DNA of 64,000 bases from the NCBI GenBank assembly GCA_910578215.1, contig CAJTPH010000009.1, positions 23,215-87,214 of the forward strand, written 5' to 3'. Below, in pieces: positions 34,429 through 40,526 of the stretch. The notes under the pieces were generated by a model that ran no database searches, had not been told where the DNA came from, and saw only the letters and a list, made by a program, of their open reading frames with translations. Position numbers and translations under genes: made by a program. How positions within the stretch are numbered: position 1 is the first letter of the stretch; every line of letters starts with the position of its first letter. This DNA is from an uncultured Acetatifactor sp. Lineage in GTDB: Bacteria; Bacillota; Clostridia; Lachnospirales; Lachnospiraceae.

Positions 34429-34809
34429 ATGTTTGAGCAGGACTATATTATGCGGGTGATTAAGGAACTGGTCAGGGTGATATTGAAGCTGGTCTTTCGC
34501 ATTGAAACGGACAATCCCTCGGCGGAGCTGCTGGAGGACGAGGAAAGACAGGGGCTTTTAAGCGAATTGCTTGTAATGGTTGACGGCGGGGAAATCAACG
34601 AGGCGGAGAACCGGATTCTCGAGGCGGCGGATGGGGGAAGCGCGGATCTGAAGCTGGCGCTGCTGTTTTATTCTTATTTGAATGATAAGGATGATGTGTT
34701 TTTACAGAAGCATAACTTCAGCCGGGAGGAAATAAAATCCGGCCTGGAGCTGCTGATATCCCGGTACGGGCTGTCGGAAATGGCAGAGGTCTTTTTACGA
34801 GATATATAG
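34429..34809 (+). CDS. DUF6483-like small protein
   Basis: 126 residues, helical, no signal or membrane segment. The start MFEQDYIMRVIKELVRVILKLVF and the end LISRYGLSEMAEVFLRDI match what I recall of a family widespread in Lachnospiraceae (DUF6483). The middle (GEINEAENRILEAADGGSADLKLALLFYSYLND) has the look of two TPR-like helices. ATG 34429 has GGAGG seven bases upstream. It follows the nucleotidyltransferase by 71 bases on the same strand. Function unknown. Confidence 0.7.
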   Translation: MFEQDYIMRVIKELVRVILKLVFRIETDNPSAELLEDEERQGLLSELLVMVDGGEINEAENRILEAADGGSADLKLALLFYSYLNDKDDVFLQKHNFSREEIKSGLELLISRYGLSEMAEVFLRDI

Positions 34810-34845
34810 ATAGTATAAATTCTTTTGTATTTTGCAAAAAAAGTC

Positions 34846-34874
34846 TGGACATTACTATTTGTACGTGGTATAAT
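34846..34874 (+). promoter_or_regulatory. Promoter of the hendecad-repeat gene
   Basis: TGGACA (34846-34851), 17 bases, TATAAT (34869-34874). The leader to the ATG at 35161 is about 280 bases. In it I see only one hairpin, CCATG..CGC with GCGCATGG near 34930-34951; the rest of the 34810-35160 gap shows nothing I can name. Confidence 0.6.
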
Positions 34875-35160
34875 ACTTACACAAAAGAAACATTGTGTCC
34901 ATAGAAATGCATTATGTCAACTTTTGATTCCATGTGCGCTGAAGCGCATGGTAACATGCAAAATAAGCTCATCAATATTAATTGGCATGTGTATTTTTGG
35001 TACATATGGCACAAAAGACAAAACCGTCTCGGAGTGGCACCCCAATGTGAATGAAGGGTTACGGGGAAGGCGCAGCAGGATCTCGTTTTGCGGGGAAAAA
35101 TCCTTTTCCGGCACAGGGCGCTGCAAGTCAGGGACAAAACTCAAATGGGGAGGTATTTGA

Positions 35161-35685
35161 ATGAGTGATGAAACCAGGCTGATTTTAGAGGAATTGGGGA
35201 AGCTGGGGGTGAAGATCGATAATCTCAATGGGAAGATTGATGTTGAGGTAGGCAGGCTGGAGGCAAAGATCGACGCCGAGATAGGCAGGCTGGAGGCGAA
35301 AATCGACACCGAGATAGGCAGGCTGGAGGCAAAGATTGACACTGAGATAGGCAGGCTGGAAGCAAAGATCGACAAGCTGGATGAAAAGATCGACACTGAG
35401 ATAGGCAGGCTGGAGGCGAAGATCGATAGGCTGGATGAGAAGATCGACACCGAAATAGGCAGGCTGGAAACAAAAATCGATCTTTTGCAGGAAGAAATGC
35501 AGTTGACCCGGCTGCAGATTGAGAATGAGATCATTCCTAATATCCGGCGTATTGCCGAGGGGCATCTGGATTTGTCAAGAAACCTGCATGAGGCCATGAA
35601 GCCCAGCAACGAGGTGGAAATGCTTTCCATCAGGGGCACAATGCTGGAGAGCCAGGTCAAGGAAATCGAACAGAAGATATCATAA
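35161..35685 (+). CDS. Hendecad-repeat coiled-coil protein
   Basis: 174 residues. From about residue 18 to 107 it is built from 11-residue units (IGRLEAKIDTE) with seven-residue units (KLDEKID) added at three places. Eleven-residue periods give straight or slightly right-handed coiled coils. The C-terminal 65 residues (RLQIENEIIPNIRRIAEGHLDLSRNLHEAMK ... LSIRGTMLESQVKEIEQKIS, named in parts) are not repetitive and look like a conserved tail that I have seen in many Lachnospiraceae proteins of no known role. No signal peptide. GGGGAGG lies seven bases before the ATG. It has its own promoter and long leader. Confidence 0.78.
   Translation: MSDETRLILEELGKLGVKIDNLNGKIDVEVGRLEAKIDAEIGRLEAKIDTEIGRLEAKIDTEIGRLEAKIDKLDEKIDTEIGRLEAKIDRLDEKIDTEIGRLETKIDLLQEEMQLTRLQIENEIIPNIRRIAEGHLDLSRNLHEAMKPSNEVEMLSIRGTMLESQVKEIEQKIS
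35248..35480 (+). repeat. 33/54-base minisatellite in the coiled-coil gene
   Basis: Six copies of a unit coding for (IV)GRLEAKID, spaced by 33 bases in the first part and 54 in the second (33 plus a 21-base heptad unit). Base identity between copies is very high, so copy number should be unstable; frame is kept by any whole-unit change. Confidence 0.85.
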
Positions 35686-35749
35686 GCAGGTTTATGGATG
35701 ATATCGTGGCTGGAATAATTTATCCATGCCTGGAAGAACGATAATACGT

Positions 35750-35784
35750 TTGAAATAATGGATATCATTTGAAATAATGGATAT
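35750..35784 (+). repeat. 16-base direct repeat
   Basis: TTGAAATAATGGATAT at 35750-35765 and again at 35769-35784, three bases apart. It lies in the 370-base gap 35686-36055, which otherwise holds a weak terminator near 35865 and a weak promoter near 35936. Confidence 0.7.
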
Positions 35785-35864
35785 GAAAAATGATGTAGAG
35801 TTAAGAATGCTTGCTATAGGTATGAACAGTATGTGAGAATGATGCATTGAGAGGGCGCAGGAGA

Positions 35865-35888
35865 GCAGAAGGCTTTTCTGCGTCTTTT
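35865..35888 (+). terminator. Possible weak terminator
   Basis: GCAGAA (35865-35870) pairs with TTCTGC (35876-35881) followed by GTCTTTT. It stands about 180 bases after the hendecad gene. Confidence 0.4.
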
Positions 35889-35935
35889 GGTATACAAAAA
35901 ACAGGGATTTTCCGGCAAAATATTTTCACAATTCC

Positions 35936-35964
35936 TTGTACAAGCGTTCAGGAATATGTTACAG
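35936..35964 (+). promoter_or_regulatory. Possible promoter of the esterase gene
   Basis: TTGTAC (35936-35941), 17 bases, TTACAG (35959-35964). The -10 is poor, so this is a weak call. Confidence 0.3.
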
Positions 35965-36055
35965 TGAAATGTAAAGAGAATTACTAGAACTTCACATTGA
36001 TTTCATGTGTTGCAGAGCAGCAGGGACATCGGTGTGATTGTGGGGAGGAAGGGCA

Positions 36056-37738
36056 ATGTACGAATCGATTATTTTTCGGGATGTCTTATATCGTGATAAG
36101 GCGGCGGGCTGGGTGGACGGTGTGTATTATCCGAGAGTTCCCGAAATACGGCAGGGAGAGAGCTTTCTGGAGAGGCAGGGAGGACTGTTAAGGCTGCATA
36201 GCCGCGTATGGCAGGAAATAGAGGAGACCGGCTTTGGCATTTATTATTACGAGGAGACCACAGAGCTTACGACAAGCCTGGAGGGCAGCAACTATCTGGT
36301 AAGGGCGGTGCTTGCCAATCCCGGCGGGCAGGCGTATGACTGTCATATACGGCTGAATAATGTAGTTAAGCGGGAGCGTGTTACCGTGGAGCCGGGGGAG
36401 GAAAAGGAGGTCTGCTTTACCGCCTGCATGACGGACGGCTCTTTTGCGCTGCGCTTTGCGGCGGGGGCGGTGCCCGACATTCACGGAGAAGCTGTTGAAG
36501 GCGATGTGTATATTAAGGATTTTGATATTGTTCCGGAGGAAGCGAAGGAAAAGAGGGAAAAGCCCCATGTGTTTCTGATCTCGGATTCCACTGTGCAGAG
36601 CTATGGGGAGCGTGCTTATCCGCAGACAGGGTGGGGACAGGTGTTTTACCAGTTCTTTCACGGAGCGGAGCAGGTCCGGGAATATCGTGCGGAGGGGAGC
36701 GATTACGGCGCCGCAAAGACCTATGAGCTGCCGGGGCTTGCCGTTGAAAACCGCTCTATCGGCGGGAGGAGCGCCCGTTCCTTCTATGACGAGGGAAAGC
36801 TTGACCAGGCGCTTGAGGTTCTATGCCCCGGAGATTTTATGCTTATACAGTTTGCGCACAACGATAATAATAAAATGCGTCCGAACCGTTATATTTCCAC
36901 TCAGGAGTATCCCGCCTTTCTGCAGCGGTATGCTGACGCCTGCGAGAGACGGGGGGCGCAGTGCGTGTTTGTAACGCCCGTAACCATGAGATGTATGGAT
37001 GCGGAAGGAAGGTTTGTGATCTGCTTTGATGATTATCGGCAGAAAATGATGGAGCTTGCAGGGGAGAAGGGGATTCCGCTGCTGGATTTGGCGGAGCGGA
37101 GTACCGCTTATTTAAATGAGATAGGCGAGGCCGAGAGCAAAAAGCTATATCTTTGGGCGGCGGAGGGCGAGTATCCAAAGGGCGCTTATGCGGCAGGGGT
37201 CTCGGACAACGCGCATCTGCAGGAGTACGGCGCGAAGGTCTTTGCAAACATGGTGGTGCGGCTGATTGCGGAGTATGACGCGGACCACAGGCTGGATGCT
37301 TTGAAGGAGCTGGCGGCGCCTGTGCGGACCGAGGAAATCGAAAGGCCCCGTAATAATCAAAACTCTCAAAGGGAGGGCACAGCCTCAGACCGGGCGCCTG
37401 TACAGGCTGCCGACACGGTCACAGGATTTGTGGCACAGGAGATTTCCGTGGACAACGGCAGGGGGAGCTTCCTGCTCAACTGGAACCGGGTGGAAGGCGC
37501 CGCTGCTTATGCGGTGTTTGCAAGAAAGGCCGGAGAGGCTGAATTTCGGGAGGTAAGGACCGTGACCCAGAAGGAGAAGGAGGCTTACGCAACGCTGCCG
37601 TTCAGCGCGGAGGCGGGGGTTCTCTGGCAGTATCATGTGGCGGCCGTATTTGAGGGAGGCAGAAAAGGGCATGACAGCCGGACGATTGAAATTGACCTGC
37701 GGGGTCATGATCTTCAGGGGCAGGGAGAAGCAATATGA
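36056..37738 (+). CDS. Rhamnogalacturonan acetylesterase-like SGNH hydrolase (CE12 type)
   Basis: 560 residues. An N-terminal beta domain (about 1-165) resembles the sugar-binding part found before CE12 esterases. The SGNH domain (about 175-415) has FLISDSTVQ (catalytic Ser in block I), the Gly of NRSIGGRSARSF, the Asn of FAHNDNNKM and the DNAHLQEYG catalytic Asp-His. After a linker, a fibronectin-like beta domain (about 465-555) follows. The family removes acetyl groups from pectic rhamnogalacturonan. No signal peptide is seen, so it probably acts in the cytoplasm on imported oligosaccharides, which fits the uptake operon 3 kb downstream. ATG 36056 follows GGGGAGGAAGGG. Confidence 0.82.
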   Translation: MYESIIFRDVLYRDKAAGWVDGVYYPRVPEIRQGESFLERQGGLLRLHSRVWQEIEETGFGIYYYEETTELTTSLEGSNYLVRAVLANPGGQAYDCHIRLNNVVKRERVTVEPGEEKEVCFTACMTDGSFALRFAAGAVPDIHGEAVEGDVYIKDFDIVPEEAKEKREKPHVFLISDSTVQSYGERAYPQTGWGQVFYQFFHGAEQVREYRAEGSDYGAAKTYELPGLAVENRSIGGRSARSFYDEGKLDQALEVLCPGDFMLIQFAHNDNNKMRPNRYISTQEYPAFLQRYADACERRGAQCVFVTPVTMRCMDAEGRFVICFDDYRQKMMELAGEKGIPLLDLAERSTAYLNEIGEAESKKLYLWAAEGEYPKGAYAAGVSDNAHLQEYGAKVFANMVVRLIAEYDADHRLDALKELAAPVRTEEIERPRNNQNSQREGTASDRAPVQAADTVTGFVAQEISVDNGRGSFLLNWNRVEGAAAYAVFARKAGEAEFREVRTVTQKEKEAYATLPFSAEAGVLWQYHVAAVFEGGRKGHDSRTIEIDLRGHDLQGQGEAI

Positions 37739-37992
37739 TAAATTTATTTCACAGAGTTAAGGCGAACAGAGAGCTGGAGCATCTGGCTGAGAGGATTGCT
37801 TCCAATTTTGCCAATAATTATAAGGACGCGGCACAGGGTTATCTGAGGCAGTATGAGGACCGTTTTGAGGAGCTGAAGTCGGAGGGGAAGCTGAATCAGC
37901 GCCAGGCAGAGCATTATGGGGCGCTGCTGTGGGATTTTAAGGGGAGGATGAAGGAATTTACCCATAAGGATCAGAAGCCCTATTGGACATAA
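37735..37992 (+). CDS. Small helical protein, unknown function
   Basis: 85 residues, rich in charged residues and aromatic ends (MINLFHRVKANRELEHL ... KEFTHKDQKPYWT). No signal or membrane part. Its ATG overlaps the esterase stop (ATGA) and GGGAGAAG lies just upstream, which supports real translation coupled to the esterase. I do not recognise the family. Confidence 0.62.
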   Translation: MINLFHRVKANRELEHLAERIASNFANNYKDAAQGYLRQYEDRFEELKSEGKLNQRQAEHYGALLWDFKGRMKEFTHKDQKPYWT

Positions 37993-38087
37993 GGATTAAG
38001 TGCCGAAGTCTTCGGCAGACAGAAAAAGAGATAAACAGAAACGGTCTCGAAGCCGGAAAAGGGATTGGATGTAGGAGGGACAAGGCG

Positions 38088-38660
38088 ATGGAGCAGGAAC
38101 GGGAAAGGATGGCGGAAGGGGAGGAGACCGGAAAGCGCAGTGAGCCGGGCGCTGGCAGGGTGCTGATGGTGGAGGACGAGAAGAATTATACGGACGATAT
38201 GCCGGTGATTGAGAAGTACGCCACCAGAGCCATTATCCGCAGGGACGGCAGGTACGCCATGCAGCTTGGCAGTGACGGAGAGTACAAGATCCCGGGAGGG
38301 GGCATGGAGGAAGGCGAAACCTGTGTGGATGCACTTTGCAGGGAGGTTGCAGAGGAGACGGGGCTGGTGGTGGACAGGTCTTCCGTCACATTTTGCGGCG
38401 AGGTTATCGAGATCAGGAGAGATATCTTTGAGCAGGACAAGAAGTACATAAAGCATAGCCTCGTTTATTTCTGTCAGGTCGGCGAGGAGCGGGTGGAGAT
38501 GCGTATGACGGAGAGCGAGATCAGGCGGGGCTTCCATCCGGTGTGGGAAAAGCTGGGTACTGTCATCTCCGAGAACCGAAGGATTATCACGGAGAAGTGG
38601 AGGCTGCGGGATACGAGAATTCTGGAGCTGCTTTTGGAGAAAGGCCTGATCGAGTCTTAG
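38088..38660 (+). CDS. Nudix hydrolase
   Basis: 190 residues. The Nudix box is complete: GGMEEGETCVDALCREVAEETG, that is G-x5-E-x7-REVAEETG (about 98-120), the metal-binding helix of enzymes that cut nucleoside diphosphates linked to another group. The first 45 residues are polar and not conserved. ATG 38088 has GGAGGG nine bases upstream; starts further upstream would overlap the small gene before it. The substrate cannot be told from the sequence. Confidence 0.88.
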   Translation: MEQERERMAEGEETGKRSEPGAGRVLMVEDEKNYTDDMPVIEKYATRAIIRRDGRYAMQLGSDGEYKIPGGGMEEGETCVDALCREVAEETGLVVDRSSVTFCGEVIEIRRDIFEQDKKYIKHSLVYFCQVGEERVEMRMTESEIRRGFHPVWEKLGTVISENRRIITEKWRLRDTRILELLLEKGLIES

Positions 38661-38816
38661 TGAGTATTTAACCTTCGGTTAAAAAAGTCGACGATATATC
38701 CTTTGACTGACGGGGTCATAACGGTTTATGCTATTGGTGTGACGGGGCGCAGGTGAGGGAATTGCACGCAATCGGCGGCCGCGGCAAAAACGCATAGATT
38801 CAGAAGGAGGATCGAA

Positions 38817-39085
38817 ATGGAATATCGTGGAGTTTTAATGGGCGGGAAGCTGTATTCCCTGCGTGTGGCGAAGGGGCTGACTCAGGAGCAGCTGGCCGCG
38901 GAGCTTTGTGTGAGCCCCGCGGCGCTTCCGGCAGAATCGTGGTGAGGTTTCTGGAAAATCTGTCTGATGCGGTTCTGCGTCCCGTCAGCGCGGACATCGA
39001 CAACATGGAGTGTACGGAGGAGGAGATGGTGCAGGCGCAGAGCCGGGTGCTGGAGGTGGGCGCCTTTGCGGTAAACCATGAATAG
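38817..39085 (+). pseudogene. Decayed XRE-type regulator (internal deletion, frame broken)
   Basis: From ATG 38817, behind a perfect AAGGAGG, 42 codons encode the start of an XRE helix-turn-helix (KLYSLRVAKGLTQEQLAAELCVSPAAL) and then hit TGA at 38943-38945, in the middle of the DNA-reading helix. A second frame from about 38942 to the TAG at 39083-39085 encodes RFLENLSDAVLRP ... SRVLEVGAFAVNHE, which has the look of the end of a larger protein. The parts normally between (rest of the helix-turn-helix and the linker) are missing. A terminator follows at once. So this is most likely a regulator gene that lost its middle, not a working gene. Confidence 0.65.
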
Positions 39086-39106
39086 CCGGTCTGACCGGGT
39101 TTTTTT
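39086..39106 (+). terminator. Terminator behind the XRE pseudogene
   Basis: CCGGT (39086-39090), CTG, ACCGG (39094-39098), then G and seven T. Confidence 0.75.
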
Positions 39107-39175
39107 GGAGTTAAAGGTGTAGCGGTAAAGAGGCTGAGTATCTGACGGGATGAGCATAAAGGGCGGGGACGGGGT

Positions 39176-39223
39176 TTGACTAAGTGGGTCAAGTATTAAA
39201 TTTTCATAAATGTATTAAATTTT
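39176..39223. promoter_or_regulatory. Palindrome and direct repeats before the DUF624 gene
   Basis: TTGAC (39176-39180), seven bases, GTCAA (39188-39192), followed directly by GTATTAAATTTT at 39193-39204 and again at 39212-39223 (19-base step, two helical turns). The layout resembles a regulator-binding region. No clear -35/-10 pair could be placed. Confidence 0.35.
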
Positions 39224-39359
39224 GTTTCGTTTCGTGTTAAACTATATGCGGCAGTCCGGCGCGAGGACTGGGCAGAGGCGGCGATGCGGGTCGTTGCTGC
39301 CGGCGGGAAACGGACCGTGCGTCTTATATTGCAAACTTTTGACAAGGACGGATAAAGAG

Positions 39360-40082
39360 ATGAATAATTTGTTTGACATTGACAGCCCATTGATGCAGAC
39401 CCTGGGCAGGCTGGCGGATTTGATGATCCTGAATTTTCTCACGATGATCTGCTGTATCCCCATATTTACCGCGGGAGCGGCATTTACGGCGCTGGATTAC
39501 ATGTGTCTGAAGATGGTCCGGAACGAGGAAAACTATTTGATAAGGGGATATTTTAAATCCTTTAAGGAAAATTTTAAGCAGGCTACCGGTATATGGCTGA
39601 TTATCCTCTGGGTCATTGCCGCGGTGGTGGGAGATATTCTTATCATGTACTATGCGGCGGTGGAGTTTCCTTTTATTATCAGGATGGCTGTTCTTTTTGT
39701 GTCCATCGTTACTCTGTGCACCTCCATGTATGTTTTTCCCATGCAGGCGAAGTTTGTCAATCCGGTGTTCAAGACGATAAAGAATGCCTTTAAGGCGAGC
39801 CTGCTGCAGTTTCCCAGGACGCTCCTTATGATCGGGCTGTTTTTTGTGCCGGTTCTGGCGTTGATGTATACAAATTTTCTGGTTCCCATTGTCTTCCTGT
39901 TTGGCTTTGCGTTCCACTCTTATCTGTCTGCCATGCTGTATAATAAGTTTTTTCTGCGGATAGAGGAGGCGGCTGCCCGAAATATTGTACAGGAAGAAAA
40001 GGGGGCCGCTGAAGACGAAAGGATTTTCCATGACGAAATGGACCCGGAAATCGAGGCAATACATGATGATGCGTTGAAATAG
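39360..40082 (+). CDS. DUF624 (YesL-like) membrane protein
   Basis: 240 residues. Five or six hydrophobic segments (about 20-45, 75-100, 105-125, 145-190). The N-terminus with MNNLFDIDSPLMQTLGRLADL is typical of the YesL family, which in Bacillales and Lachnospiraceae lies beside carbohydrate ABC uptake genes, for example the rhamnogalacturonan locus of B. subtilis. Its job is unknown. ATG 39360 was chosen as the family start; AAGGA lies about 11 bases upstream. The charged C-terminal tail (about 205-240) is in the cytoplasm by the usual topology. A terminator separates it from the large uptake operon. Confidence 0.82.
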   Translation: MNNLFDIDSPLMQTLGRLADLMILNFLTMICCIPIFTAGAAFTALDYMCLKMVRNEENYLIRGYFKSFKENFKQATGIWLIILWVIAAVVGDILIMYYAAVEFPFIIRMAVLFVSIVTLCTSMYVFPMQAKFVNPVFKTIKNAFKASLLQFPRTLLMIGLFFVPVLALMYTNFLVPIVFLFGFAFHSYLSAMLYNKFFLRIEEAAARNIVQEEKGAAEDERIFHDEMDPEIEAIHDDALK

Positions 40083-40143
40083 CGGTATATCTTGTGGGTT
40101 ATTTGCGAAATCAGTATAGTTTGTATAATATAATCCTTTAAAG

Positions 40144-40187
40144 TTCGTCAAAGTGACGAAAAAAGGCGTCGGGAACGGCGCTTTTTT
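40144..40187 (+). terminator. Double hairpin terminator after the DUF624 gene
   Basis: TTCGTCA/TGACGAA (40144-40160) and then AAAAAAG-CGTC with GGCG-CTTTTTT (40159-40187, one bulged G). The bases 40188-40405 are AT-rich and hold nothing else I can identify. Confidence 0.65.
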
Positions 40188-40405
40188 AATTGCCAAAATC
40201 TGCCTTAAAAAAGTCTTTTGGGCAATATGCCGAAAATGTGTTCTTTCTGGATTCGCTGTGGAAAAATCCCTTAAAATGGGCGTTTTTGTCAAATTTTTTG
40301 CAAGAAGGTCAAAAAAACATAAGCATTTATGGCTGGAAAATCAGCCGTTTATTTATAAAAAATTAATAAAAACAAAAAATCGTATCTTAAAACAAAAAAA
40401 AGCTG

Positions 40406-40434
40406 TTGCTAAAAGTTTATAAAAATGTTATACT
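40406..40434 (+). promoter_or_regulatory. Promoter of the uptake operon
   Basis: TTGCTA (40406-40411), 17 bases, TATACT (40429-40434); start near 40441, leader about 85 bases. No clear catabolite-control (cre) site was found. Confidence 0.6.
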
Positions 40435-40526
40435 TAGAAGGTCAAGAAAGTAGGTAAACTGCTTATCTGAAATCAAAAAATCCTAAACAATCATGTAAAA
40501 AATACACTAAAGGGAGGAAGGTAAGC

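Noticed and set aside
34825..35160. 111-codon plus-strand frame in the leader before the hendecad gene
   Set aside because: No ribosome site, odd composition, and it lies over the promoter at 34846-34874. Kept as leader sequence.
35185..35565. Repetitive minus-strand frame opposite the hendecad gene
   Set aside because: The repeat keeps all frames open; the plus frame has the start signal and a non-repetitive conserved-looking tail.
35161..35685. Repeat region taken as a CRISPR-like array
   Set aside because: The repeats are contiguous coding units with no unique spacers and keep one reading frame.
40153..40422. 89-codon plus-strand frame behind the DUF624 gene
   Set aside because: It runs through the terminator hairpin and AT-rich spacer and overlaps the operon promoter; no ribosome site.
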